A stretch of 41,305 bases of DNA from positions 1 through 41,305 of the forward strand of contig CACZCZ010000021.1 in assembly GCA_902779845.1 (NCBI GenBank). Reading direction: 5' to 3'. Every line of letters begins with the position of its first letter. Within the stretch, counting starts at the first letter, position 1. Both the position numbers and the translations under genes were made by a program. This document shows positions 17,124 to 25,060 of the stretch, one piece after another. A model generated the notes under the pieces. The model saw nothing but the letters and a program-made list of their open reading frames with translations. It did no database searches and had not been told where the DNA came from. The stretch comes from an uncultured Bacteroidales bacterium (GTDB taxonomy: Bacteria; Bacteroidota; Bacteroidia; Bacteroidales; Bacteroidaceae).

Positions 17124-18001
17124 CCACCCACAGGAACACCACCCCCGTGGCCGCCAACCTTCTGGCGGTGTTCTGCAGCCTCGTCGCGCTCTGTCTGTCG
17201 GGCTGCAGCGGCCCTGACATCGAAGTGAGCCGCGAGGAGGTCGTTGTCGAGGGTTGGATTGCCGAGGGGCACCATCCCATCGTCTTCGTCACCAGCACGC
17301 TGCCCATCTCCGAGAACGAAGCCCAGCTCGACGACCTCAGCCAGTACGTGGCACAGTGGGCGCGCGTCGGCATCACCACGGAGGACGGCACGACGACCTA
17401 CCTCACCGGCACCTACAACAAGAACAGCTTCCCGCCCTACTACTTCACCACCACCGCCATCCGCGGCGAGGCCGGGCAACGTTACCACCTCACCGTCGAT
17501 TGGCGCAGCCACCACGCCGAGGGCACCACCACCGTTCCCGCCTCCGTGCCGCTGGACGACATCTGGTGCGGCCCCTGTTCCGACAGCGACACCTTGCGGC
17601 AGGTCTTCGTCCGCTTCCGCGACCAACCCGAGCGCCACGACCACTACCTCCTCTTCTCGCGCAGGGAGGGCGAGCCCCTCAACCCCCAACTCTGCATGTT
17701 CGGCCTCGTCGATGACGCCACGCTGCCCAAGTCCGAGGTGACCATGTCCGTCCGTCGCGGCGGCCTCATCAACGAATCCGAGACCTACACCCCCTACTAC
17801 GCCGTCGGCAACCAGGTGGAGGTCTCCCTGCTCCACGTCGATAGCGTCACCTACAACTACTGGCGCGGCTTCGCCGACTCCAAGGAACTCGGCTTCTCGC
17901 TCCTCTTCAACGTCACCACGCCGCTCGACGGCAACATCACTGGCGGCCACGGCATCTGGTACGGCTGCGGCCTCGGTCGGCAACACATCAAAGTGCAATA
18001 A
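17114..18001 (+). CDS. DUF4249-type lipoprotein
   Basis: The 295-residue protein has a lipoprotein signal (LLAVFCSLVALCLSGC, Cys31) and begins its mature part with SGPDIEVSREEVVVEGWI, the typical DUF4249 opening in which a first beta strand is followed by 'VVEGWI'. DUF4249 proteins are restricted largely to Bacteroidetes and are commonly encoded directly after a TonB-dependent receptor; their role is not known. The start may instead be the ATG at 17120, which gives the classic ATGA overlap with the receptor stop codon. It is the last gene of the operon and is followed by a hairpin terminator. Confidence 0.8.
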   Translation: MEMTTHRNTTPVAANLLAVFCSLVALCLSGCSGPDIEVSREEVVVEGWIAEGHHPIVFVTSTLPISENEAQLDDLSQYVAQWARVGITTEDGTTTYLTGTYNKNSFPPYYFTTTAIRGEAGQRYHLTVDWRSHHAEGTTTVPASVPLDDIWCGPCSDSDTLRQVFVRFRDQPERHDHYLLFSRREGEPLNPQLCMFGLVDDATLPKSEVTMSVRRGGLINESETYTPYYAVGNQVEVSLLHVDSVTYNYWRGFADSKELGFSLLFNVTTPLDGNITGGHGIWYGCGLGRQHIKVQ

Positions 18002-18015
18002 TACCCTCACAAAGT

Positions 18016-18042
18016 GCCCCGCCACTCAATCAGTGACGGGGC
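18016..18042. terminator. Hairpin between convergent DUF4249 and sigma genes
   Basis: GCCCCG pairs with CGGGGC, with an inner ACT/AGT pairing and a small loop. There is no long T-run, so termination efficiency is uncertain. It sits between two converging stop codons and could serve both. Confidence 0.55.
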
Positions 18043-18052
18043 GCGTATGGGG

Positions 18053-18550
18053 TTATGAGAGCCCGAAGTGGTTAAGCTTCATGTATCTTTCTTTGATGCG
18101 GTTGCGGGCGCGGTGGAGATATACGCGGACTTGGTCCTCGGAGAGGTGGAGGTGCTGTGAGATCTCGCGATAACTCATGCCCTCGATGTCGCGCAGACGC
18201 ACGAGGTCGTCCATGGGTGGGGGCAGCTCGGCGATGAGGCGCTGGAGGAGGCTGAGGCCATCGGCGGCCTGCGGCGATGCTACGAGGTTGGGGTGTTGCC
18301 ACAGCGGGCTGCCCTCTTGGGGCAGCGGGTCTGCATGTGTCTTGCGCAGCTTATCCAGCGCCTGGTTCTTGGTCATCTGCGAGAGCCATGCCAGCGGGCG
18401 CTCTATGGTGTGCCATTCCTCGCGGCGCTCCCATGCCTTCAGCATGACATCCTGTACGACGTCCTCGGCCTCTGCGCTGTCTCCTAACAGGCTGAGGGCA
18501 AGGCGATAGAGGCGGTCGCGATGGGATAGTATGTCGGTGCGGAAGTCCAA
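18053..18550 (-). CDS. ECF-type RNA polymerase sigma factor
   Basis: The 165-residue protein has sigma region 2 (YRLALSLLGDSAEAEDVVQD followed by VMLKAWERR) and region 4 with its helix-turn-helix (EGMSYREISQHLHLSEDQVR, then VYLHRARNRIKE). It lacks regions 1 and 3, as expected for group 4 (ECF) factors. The start is TTG at 18550; no in-frame ATG lies close. The stop faces the three-gene outer-membrane operon. A minus-strand anti-sigma-like gene lies beyond that operon at 13110-13568. It may control the operon or a wider regulon, which is inference from position only. Confidence 0.88.
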   Translation of the reverse strand: MDFRTDILSHRDRLYRLALSLLGDSAEAEDVVQDVMLKAWERREEWHTIERPLAWLSQMTKNQALDKLRKTHADPLPQEGSPLWQHPNLVASPQAADGLSLLQRLIAELPPPMDDLVRLRDIEGMSYREISQHLHLSEDQVRVYLHRARNRIKERYMKLNHFGLS

Positions 18551-18560
18551 ATTTGTGATT

Positions 18561-18746
18561 AAAAGAATGAAAAGTGAAAAATGAAAGAATGAAAAATAAA
18601 AATATGATTTGCTTTTAAGTTTTTTGGGGACGATTCAAGCTGCAAAGCCGTGCGCAAGAGTTCAAGGGTTCAAGGTACTTTTTATTTTTCACTTTTCACT
18701 CTTTCATTTTTCACTCTTTCATTTTTCACTCTTTTACTTTTCACTT
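18561..18746. repeat. Oppositely oriented GTGAAAA arrays between argB and the sigma gene
   Basis: A GTGAAAA/ATGAAAG array in plus orientation (18561-18602) is mirrored by a TTTTCAC array (18679-18746). About 75 nt lie between, including GTTCAAGG words. The arms are largely complementary and could form an imperfect stem. The right arm contains the last codons (SSEK) and the stop of argB. Confidence 0.75.
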
Positions 18747-19603
18747 GAAATAACTGTGCCGCCTTGGAGGTTGGAGATGTGGGTGATGCGGACGCTGGTG
18801 ACGCCGGCGTGGATGGCGGCGAAGGCATTCTCGAGTTTGGGGATCATGCCGCCCGAGATGGTGCCGTCGGCGACGAGCTGCCGGAAAGAGGTCTCGGTGA
18901 TGTGGGGGATGAGGCTGTCGGGTTCGGCGGGGTCGCGCATGACGCCGGGGAGCTCGAAGCAGTAGGTCAGAGTGACATCGCGCAGCAACTTCTCTCCCTC
19001 ATGGGAGGGGGTGGGGCTTGCCAACGCGACGGCAACGGTCTGTGCCATGGTGTCGGCATTGATGTTGAGCATGTGGCCTTGGCCGTCGTGTGTCAGGGGT
19101 GCTATGATGGGTGTGATGCCGAGTTGCAGCAGTCGCAGGAGCTGTGCGCCGTCGGCGCTATCGACGTCGCCCACGAAGCCGAAGTCGATGCCCTCGGGGG
19201 TGATGGGGCGGCGATGGGCGCGGACAAGGTTGAGGTCGGCACCGGTGAGGCCGAGGGCGTTGATGCCACGGGCCTGCAGCTGTGCCACGATGTTCTTGTT
19301 GACGAGACCGCCATAGACCATGGTCACCACCTTCAGCATCTCGGCATCGGTGATGCGGCGACCGCCCACCATCTGGCTCTCGATGCCCAGCTGTGCTGCC
19401 AGCTTCGTGGCGGAGCGTCCGCCACCGTGCACGAGCACCTTCGGGCCTTCAATTTTGCCGAATTCATCGAGGAGTATGGCCAACTGCTCCGGGTCTTCAA
19501 CGACGGCGCCGCCGACCTTGATAATAGAAAGACCGGACTCTCCCCCCGCCCTCCCTGTTAGGGAGGGAGCAGTATGTATTTGAGCAGATGAAAACTTATT
19601 CAT
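18734..19603 (-). CDS. argB: Acetylglutamate kinase carrying two repeat-encoded segments
   Basis: ArgB phosphorylates N-acetylglutamate in arginine biosynthesis. The amino-acid kinase core is complete: IIKVGG, then VLVHGGGRSATKLAAQLG, LTGADLN, NINADTMAQ and GGMIPKLENA. At 289 residues it is about 30 longer than Bacteroides relatives as I remember them. The excess is in two places. The N-terminal extension MNKFSSAQIHTAPSLTGRAG (plus GES) is encoded by the right half of a DUF559-bearing element. An internal block SPTPSHEGEK (about residues 195-204) sits before the strand DVTLTYCFE and is encoded by a solo palindrome. The start ATG overlaps the DUF559 stop (ATGA). The C-terminal SSEK is encoded by a heptamer array. 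The intact core suggests a working enzyme. Confidence 0.92.
   Translation of the reverse strand: MNKFSSAQIHTAPSLTGRAGGESGLSIIKVGGAVVEDPEQLAILLDEFGKIEGPKVLVHGGGRSATKLAAQLGIESQMVGGRRITDAEMLKVVTMVYGGLVNKNIVAQLQARGINALGLTGADLNLVRAHRRPITPEGIDFGFVGDVDSADGAQLLRLLQLGITPIIAPLTHDGQGHMLNINADTMAQTVAVALASPTPSHEGEKLLRDVTLTYCFELPGVMRDPAEPDSLIPHITETSFRQLVADGTISGGMIPKLENAFAAIHAGVTSVRITHISNLQGGTVISSEK
18991..19019. repeat. Solo palindromic element in frame inside argB
   Basis: The core CTCCCTCATGGGAG is followed by the G-rich tail GGGGTGGGGCTT, the same order as the other family members. Its removal would close a ten-residue gap relative to the family. Confidence 0.8.
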
Positions 19604-20024
19604 TGGAAATATGATTCAATTTGCGAAATGACATTATCTGTATCGTATAAGACTTCTTCATTTGTAAAACGAATTACATGAAAGCCCATTTTTTCTAATG
19701 CTTGTTCTCGAATGGCATCATCTTCTTGTTGTTGTCGTTCTGCATGATATGCGCCATCTACTTCTATGACTAACCCTTCTCTTTGAGAAACAAAATCAAC
19801 AATATAATCACCTATCACATGTTGCCTGTTAAATCTTGTTCCAACATCTAATGTGCGTAAATGTTCCCATAGGACGGACTCTGCAAGTGTCGGATTTCGC
19901 CGATTCTCCCTCGCAAATTCTTTCAGAAGAGCATACCTGTCAGGAGAGGCCGTACGATAATCCATGTTGACAATTCTTGAAAGGTGACCGCTCCCTCCCT
20001 AACAGGGAGGGCGGGGGGAGAGTC
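19536..20024. mobile_element. Candidate element: 35-bp perfect inverted repeats around a DUF559 nuclease gene
   Basis: The left repeat (19536-19570) and right repeat (19990-20024) are exact reverse complements over 35 bp. Each is a palindromic core (CTCCCTAACAGGGAG) with an outward-facing tail ending GGGGGGAGAGTC. Between them lies a conspicuously AT-rich segment containing only the DUF559 gene. The left repeat is translated as the N terminus of ArgB; the right repeat ends 3 nt from the speA stop codon. No flanking target duplication is obvious. The unit looks like an insertion into an ancestral speA-argB junction. A mobile nature is inferred from structure and composition; no transposase is present. 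Confidence 0.7.
19600..19965 (-). CDS. DUF559 (Vsr-like PD-(D/E)XK) endonuclease-domain protein
   Basis: The 121-residue protein has the DUF559 pattern: an N-terminal helix ARENRRNPTLAESVLWEHLR, then RFNRQHVIGDYIVDFV, the strand GLVIEVDGAYH and RFTNEEVLYD. Asp57, Glu68 and Asp70 are candidate metal ligands of a PD-(D/E)XK/Vsr-type nuclease fold, with Gln48 and His74 also conserved in the family. Base composition is far more AT-rich than all neighbours, suggesting separate origin. Its stop codon overlaps the argB start (ATGA). It lies inside a pair of 35-bp perfect inverted repeats. A role in moving or maintaining that repeat family is hypothesised; nuclease activity itself is inferred from the fold. 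Confidence 0.85.
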   Translation of the reverse strand: MDYRTASPDRYALLKEFARENRRNPTLAESVLWEHLRTLDVGTRFNRQHVIGDYIVDFVSQREGLVIEVDGAYHAERQQQEDDAIREQALEKMGFHVIRFTNEEVLYDTDNVISQIESYFQ

Positions 20025-20027
20025 TTT

Positions 20028-21920
20028 TTACTCCAGATACGTATATCCGTACAGCCCAGCCCTGTAGTTGCTGATGAACTCTTTTCCCTCGGCTTCGGTG
20101 ATCTTGCCGTCCTTGACGGCGCGGCTGACCCATATCTCCAGGCGGCGCACAAGCTTCTTGGGGTCGTACTGCACGTACTCGAGCACGTCGGCAACGGTCT
20201 CACCATCGATGATCTGTTCGAGCTCGTAGCCCTCCTTGGACACGGAGATGTGCACGGCGTTGGTGTCGCCGAAGAGGTTGTGCATGTTGCCGAGGATTTC
20301 CTGGTAGGCGCCTACGAGGAAGACACCGATGTAGTAGTGTTCACCGCTCTTGAGGGGGTGCAGGGGGATGTAGTTGGTCTGGTGGCCGCCGTTGACGTAG
20401 GTGGTGATTTTGCCGTCGGAGTCGCAGGTGATGTCCTGTAGCGTGGCGCTGCGTGTGGGCTGCTCGGCGAGGCGGTCGATGGGCATGATGGGGAAGAGCT
20501 GGTCGAGGGCCCAGGAGTCGGGCATCGACTGGAAGAGCGAGAAGTTGCAGAAGTACTTGTCGGCCATCTGCTTGTCCAGGGCGCGCAGCTCGTCGGGGGC
20601 GTGCTTCTGGTGGTGTGCCAGCTCGGCAACCTCGTGGCTGATGGCCCAGTAGATGGACTCGATTTGTGCGCGTGTCTTCAGGTCGATGATACCGTGGCGG
20701 AACAGGTCGAGGGCTTCCTCGCGGATGTCCTCGGCGTCGTGCCAGTCCTCGAGCAGTGAGCGGCTGGAGAGTTTGTCCCAGATCTCGGTGAGGTCGTGAA
20801 CGAGCTTGTGGTCGCCCTCGCCGGGCTCGAAGTCCTCGGGCATCTGCGGCGCGCAGACGCTCTCCATGACGTCCACGACGAGGACGCTGTGGTGGGCGGT
20901 CAGCGAGCGGCCGCCCTCGGTGATGATGTTGGGGTGGGGGATGCCGTTCTTGTTGGCAGCTTCCACGAGGTTATAGACGCAGTCGTTGACATACTCCTGG
21001 ATGGAGTAGTTGACACTGGATTCGCTGTTGCTGGAGCGTGTGCCGTCGTAATCTACGCCGAGGCCGCCGCCGCAGTCGATGAACTCGATGCCGAAGCCCA
21101 TGGCGTGGAGCTGCACGTAGAACTGTGCGGCCTCGCGCAGGGCGGTGCTGATGCGACGTATCTTGGTGATCTGGCTGCCGATGTGGAAATGCAGGAGCTT
21201 GAGGCAGTCGCGCAGCCCCATTTCATCGAGCATCTGCAGGGCCATGAGCAGCTCGGAGCTGTTGAGCCCGAACTTCGAGGCATCGCCGCCGCTCTCGCTC
21301 CACTTGCCGCTGCCGTTGGCAGCCAGCTTGATGCGGATGCCCAGGTTGGGGCGCACGCCCAGCCGCTGCGCCGTCTCGGCGATGATCTGCAGTTCGGGCA
21401 GTTTCTCGATGACGAGGAACACGCGCTTGCCCATCTTCTGTGCCAGCAGTGCCAGCTCGATGAAGTTCTGGTCCTTGTGGCCGTTGCAGATGATGAGGCT
21501 GTCGCTGTCCATGTTGGTAGCCAGCACAGCGTGGAGCTCGGGCTTGGAGCCGGCTTCCAGTCCCAGGTTGTAGCGCTTGCCGTGGCTGATGATTTCCTCC
21601 ACGACAGGGCGCATCTGGTTCACCTTCACAGGGAAGATGATGAAATGCTCGGCCTGGTAGTCGTACTCCTTGGCAGCCTTGCGGAAGCACTCGTCGGTCT
21701 TCTCGATGCGGTTGTCAAGGATGTCCGGAAAGCGTAAGAGGACGGGGGCCGTGACGTGGCGCGTAGCCAGTTCATCGACCACCTCCTTGAGATCGACTTG
21801 TACTCCGTTCTTCTTGGGGGTCACATAGACGTGTCCCTTCTCGTTGATACCGAAATAGTTGACGCCCCACCCACGGATGTTGTAGAGCTCCTCGGAATCT
21901 TCAATGCGCCACTTCTTCAT
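20028..21920 (-). CDS. speA: Biosynthetic arginine decarboxylase
   Basis: This PLP-dependent enzyme converts arginine to agmatine for polyamine synthesis. The 630-residue length and fold-III barrel motifs fit SpeA. The PLP lysine lies in FPVKVNQMRPVVEEI (near residue 97). HFHIGSQ and DCGGGLGVDYDGT bind cofactor phosphate, and the specificity region near VVDVMESVCAP is intact. The start MKKWRIEDSEELYNIRGWGV matches the usual beginning. It precedes the DUF559-bearing element and argB, pairing arginine use with arginine synthesis. A heptamer array separates it from aroK upstream. Confidence 0.95.
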   Translation of the reverse strand: MKKWRIEDSEELYNIRGWGVNYFGINEKGHVYVTPKKNGVQVDLKEVVDELATRHVTAPVLLRFPDILDNRIEKTDECFRKAAKEYDYQAEHFIIFPVKVNQMRPVVEEIISHGKRYNLGLEAGSKPELHAVLATNMDSDSLIICNGHKDQNFIELALLAQKMGKRVFLVIEKLPELQIIAETAQRLGVRPNLGIRIKLAANGSGKWSESGGDASKFGLNSSELLMALQMLDEMGLRDCLKLLHFHIGSQITKIRRISTALREAAQFYVQLHAMGFGIEFIDCGGGLGVDYDGTRSSNSESSVNYSIQEYVNDCVYNLVEAANKNGIPHPNIITEGGRSLTAHHSVLVVDVMESVCAPQMPEDFEPGEGDHKLVHDLTEIWDKLSSRSLLEDWHDAEDIREEALDLFRHGIIDLKTRAQIESIYWAISHEVAELAHHQKHAPDELRALDKQMADKYFCNFSLFQSMPDSWALDQLFPIMPIDRLAEQPTRSATLQDITCDSDGKITTYVNGGHQTNYIPLHPLKSGEHYYIGVFLVGAYQEILGNMHNLFGDTNAVHISVSKEGYELEQIIDGETVADVLEYVQYDPKKLVRRLEIWVSRAVKDGKITEAEGKEFISNYRAGLYGYTYLE

Positions 21921-21923
21921 ATA

Positions 21924-22002
<79 letters not shown>

Positions 22003-22023
22003 CATCCCCCCCTCTGCCTTCCG

Positions 22024-22551
22024 CTACACTCCCACCATTTCCCGGATGATTCTCACACACTCATCAATCTTGGTGAAGGTGTCAAGCACGGAGATATCTA
22101 TGGTGTATTTGGCTTGGGAGTAGAAGGGCTCGCGGGCTTGCAGGGACTCCTGGATGTAGGTCTCCAGTTCCTCGGGTGTCTTGCCCTCGATGAGGGGTCG
22201 TTTGCCCTTGCCCATCTTCAGATGTTGGGCCAGCACCTCGGGGTCGGCTTTCAGATAGACGGTGTCGGCGAGAGAGTTCATGTACTCCATGTTGTCATAG
22301 AAGCAGGGGGTGCCGCCGCCGCAGCTGACGACGACATTCTCGAACTCGGCCACCTCGTGCAGCATGCGGCGTTCCAAGTCGCGGAAGCCCTCTTCGCCGC
22401 GTTCGGCAAAGATCTCGGGGACGCTGCGGTGGTAGCGCATCGTGATGTACCAGTCGAGGTCGTAGAAGGTGAGCCCCAGGTCGGCGGCCAGAGCCTTGCC
22501 GACAGTGGTCTTGCCGGCGCCCATGTATCCGATGAGAATAACGCGGACCAT
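22024..22551 (-). CDS. aroK: Shikimate kinase
   Basis: AroK phosphorylates shikimate in chorismate synthesis. The P-loop GYMGAGKTTVG is at residues 8-18, followed by the substrate-binding DLDWYI and SCGGGTP motifs and the lid region MGKGKRPLI. The 175-residue length is typical. It lies 24 nt downstream of topA and is probably cotranscribed with it, with speA following after a repeat array. All key residues are visible. Confidence 0.94.
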   Translation of the reverse strand: MVRVILIGYMGAGKTTVGKALAADLGLTFYDLDWYITMRYHRSVPEIFAERGEEGFRDLERRMLHEVAEFENVVVSCGGGTPCFYDNMEYMNSLADTVYLKADPEVLAQHLKMGKGKRPLIEGKTPEELETYIQESLQAREPFYSQAKYTIDISVLDTFTKIDECVRIIREMVGV

Positions 22552-22575
22552 TATCGTTTAGCGTTGTTGAGGGGA

Positions 22576-24945
22576 TTACTTGCGCTTGGCAAAGCGACGC
22601 TTGGCGGACGCGCTCTTGGGCTTCTCGTCCTGCTCTTTCACGATGGCCATACATTCCTCGTAGGTGAGGTCCTTGGCTCGCTCCTGCACGGCCTTGGTGA
22701 GACGATAGTTGGTGCCCTTGTAGATGAGGTAGGAACCGTAGCGCCCGTTCCGCAGCTCCAGCTCAGGGTCTTCCTTGAAGCTCTTGAGATGGCGCTCGGC
22801 CTCAATCTGCTGTTTCTCGCAGATGAGCTGCACGGCCTCCTCGAGCGTGATGGTCAGCGGGTCGAGGGTGGCGGGGATGGTCACAAACTTCTTGTCGTAG
22901 AGGACGTAGTTGCCATAGCGGCCGGTGCCCACGGTGACCTCCTTGCCCTCATGCTTTCCAAGCGTGCGGGGCAGGCGGAAGAGCTCCAGGGCGTCCTCCA
23001 GAGTCAGCGTTTCAATGCTCTGTCCCTTCTTGAGTTGTGCAAAGCGTGGTTTGTCCTTGTCGTCGGCGCTGCCAATCTGTGCAACAGGACCGAAGCGCCC
23101 GATTTTCACGCTGACGGGGCGTCCGCTGGCGGGGTCGGTGCCGAGGAGACGTTCGCCCACGCGCAGCTCTGTCTTGGTGCTCATGGACTGCTCCACCAAG
23201 GGCTCGAACTCGCTCCAGAAGTGGTGGATCATGCCTGTCCACTCCTCCTTGCCATCGGCGATGCTGTCGAATTCCTTCTCCACGTCGGCCGTGAAGTTGT
23301 AGTCCATGATGGTGGGGAAGTTCTGCATCAGGAAGTCGTTGACCACGATGCCGATGTCTGTGGGCAGCAGACGGCCGCGTTCGGCACCGATGACGGCCGT
23401 GCGCTGGTCCTCGTGGATGCCGCGCTGGTCCAGCGTGAGGATGGTGTAGGATTGCTCATCACCTGCCTTATCGCCTTTCACGACGTATTCGCGTTGTTGG
23501 ATGGTGGAGATGGTGGGGGCATAGGTAGAGGGGCGCCCGATGCCCAGCTCCTCGAGCTTTCGCACGAGGCTGGCTTCGTTGTAACGGGCGGGGTGCTGGG
23601 TGAAGCGCTCTATGGCTTGCACCTCGATGCGCTGCAGGCGGTCGCCTACGGTGAGCGGGGGCAGGATGGACGTAGCTTCGCCGTTCTCGCCGTTCTCGCT
23701 GTTCTCCAGGTCGCCGTTTTCAGCGTTCTCGGAGTGCTCACGATAGACCTTCAGGAAGCCGTCGAACTTTACCACCTCGCCCGTGGCCACGAACTGCTCG
23801 GGGCGCCCGCTGATGCTGATGGTGGCAGTGGTCTTCTCCATCTCGGCATCGGCCATCTGGCTGGCGATGGTGCGCTTCCAGATGAGGTCGTAGAGGCGGC
23901 GTTCCTGATTGCTGACACCCGTGAGCTCCGTGCGATCCATGTAGGTCGGGCGGATGGCCTCGTGGGCCTCCTGGGCACCCTTGGCCGAGGTGTGGTATTG
24001 GCGAATCTTCACGTACTCCTTGCCCATCAGCGAGGTGATGACTTCGCGGCTGCTGCCGAGGGCGAGTTTGGAGAGGTTCACGCTGTCAGTACGCATATAG
24101 GTGATGAGACCGCTTTCATAGAGATGCTGTGCCACCAACATCGTTTGTGCTACGGGCAGGCCCAGTTTGTGAGCGGCCTCCTGCTGCAGGGTACTGGTGG
24201 TGAAAGGCGGTGCGGGGGTGCGGCGCACGGGGCGCGTCTGGATGTCGTCGATGGTGAGCGTGGCATCCTTGACGGCCTCGAGGAAGGCCTTGGCCTCCTG
24301 GCGCGTCTGGAAACGGCGGTTCAACTCGGCTTTGAGCTGGTTGCCGTCGGGCAGTGCCAACAGGGCGCTCACGCGGAAGGATGCTTCGCTTTGGAAGGCT
24401 TGCACCTCGCGCTCGCGCTCCACAATCAGGCGTACGGCCACGCTCTGAACACGGCCGGCGCTGAGGCTGGGCTTCACCTTGCGCCACAGCACAGGGGAGA
24501 GCTTGAAGCCCACGATGCGGTCGAGCACACGGCGGGCCTGCTGGGCGTTGACCAGCGACATATCCACCTGGCGGGGATGCTCAATGGCTTCGAGGATAGC
24601 GGGCTTCGTGATTTCGTGGAATACGATGCGGCGCGTGGTCGCAGGATTCAATTTCAGGACCTCCTGCAGGTGCCATGAGATGGCTTCTCCCTCGCGGTCT
24701 TCATCGGATGCGAGCCACACCATGTCGGCTTTCTTGGCGCTTTGTTTCAGCTGGCTGACAATATGTGCCTTGTCGGCAGGCACTTCGTATTGGGGAAGAA
24801 ACGAACGGGTGTTGATGCTGAAGTCTTTCTTCTTCAGGTCACGGATGTGGCCATAGGAGGACATCACCTTATAGTCCTTGCCAAGGAACTTCTCGATGGT
24901 CTTTGCCTTGGCTGGGGACTCTACAATCACTAAATTCTGTGGCAT
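22576..24945 (-). CDS. topA: DNA topoisomerase I (type IA)
   Basis: TopA relaxes negative supercoils. The TOPRIM start ESPAKAKTIEKFLGKDY is at residues 8-24, and SDEDREGEAISWHL carries the acidic DxDxE cluster. The catalytic Tyr is in GLITYMRTDS near residue 281. The C-terminal third carries TOPRIM-C-type repeats (GRFGPVAQIG, GRYGNYVLYD, GRYGSYLIYK) in place of zinc fingers, as is usual in Bacteroidetes. The basic tail ends AKRRFAKRK. The 789-residue length is normal. A low-complexity Glu/Asn/Gly loop (near residues 405-422) is encoded by a nonamer-like run. It leads an apparent topA-aroK-speA-DUF559-argB transcription unit. Confidence 0.95.
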   Translation of the reverse strand: MPQNLVIVESPAKAKTIEKFLGKDYKVMSSYGHIRDLKKKDFSINTRSFLPQYEVPADKAHIVSQLKQSAKKADMVWLASDEDREGEAISWHLQEVLKLNPATTRRIVFHEITKPAILEAIEHPRQVDMSLVNAQQARRVLDRIVGFKLSPVLWRKVKPSLSAGRVQSVAVRLIVEREREVQAFQSEASFRVSALLALPDGNQLKAELNRRFQTRQEAKAFLEAVKDATLTIDDIQTRPVRRTPAPPFTTSTLQQEAAHKLGLPVAQTMLVAQHLYESGLITYMRTDSVNLSKLALGSSREVITSLMGKEYVKIRQYHTSAKGAQEAHEAIRPTYMDRTELTGVSNQERRLYDLIWKRTIASQMADAEMEKTTATISISGRPEQFVATGEVVKFDGFLKVYREHSENAENGDLENSENGENGEATSILPPLTVGDRLQRIEVQAIERFTQHPARYNEASLVRKLEELGIGRPSTYAPTISTIQQREYVVKGDKAGDEQSYTILTLDQRGIHEDQRTAVIGAERGRLLPTDIGIVVNDFLMQNFPTIMDYNFTADVEKEFDSIADGKEEWTGMIHHFWSEFEPLVEQSMSTKTELRVGERLLGTDPASGRPVSVKIGRFGPVAQIGSADDKDKPRFAQLKKGQSIETLTLEDALELFRLPRTLGKHEGKEVTVGTGRYGNYVLYDKKFVTIPATLDPLTITLEEAVQLICEKQQIEAERHLKSFKEDPELELRNGRYGSYLIYKGTNYRLTKAVQERAKDLTYEECMAIVKEQDEKPKSASAKRRFAKRK
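23677..23735 (-). repeat. GAGAACGGC nonamer run inside topA
   Basis: Imperfect nine-base units (GAGAACGGC, GAAAACGGC) encode a repeated E-N-G pattern in a loop between conserved blocks. It resembles the other word arrays but occurs where the family is already variable. Confidence 0.55.
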
Positions 24946-24973
24946 AGTTCTTACGCTTTTTGAAATTTGGGCG

Positions 24974-24981
24974 CAAAACTA
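24974..24981 (-). promoter_or_regulatory. -7 box of topA
   Basis: On the minus strand TAGTTTTG matches TAnnTTTG and lies 28 nt upstream of the topA ATG. The -33 region is not consensus. Confidence 0.5.
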
Positions 24982-25060
24982 CACAAAATTTCACGAACTA
25001 CACCTTATTATATGGAAAAAACGCTTTTTTTGATGTAAAACATGTCTGCGCGACTTGTTT

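Noticed and set aside
15904-17217. Ser/Thr/Pro-rich plus-strand frame overlapping the TonB-dependent receptor
   Set aside because: Low-complexity composition of a shifted frame; the receptor frame has clear plug and barrel features.
19536-20024. Classical insertion sequence
   Set aside because: No transposase and no visible target-site duplication; the single gene is a DUF559 nuclease, so it is treated as a different kind of element.
22114-24678. Very long plus-strand open frame opposite topA and aroK
   Set aside because: It is antisense to two well-conserved genes, has no recognisable domain, and arises from GC-rich codon structure on the other strand.
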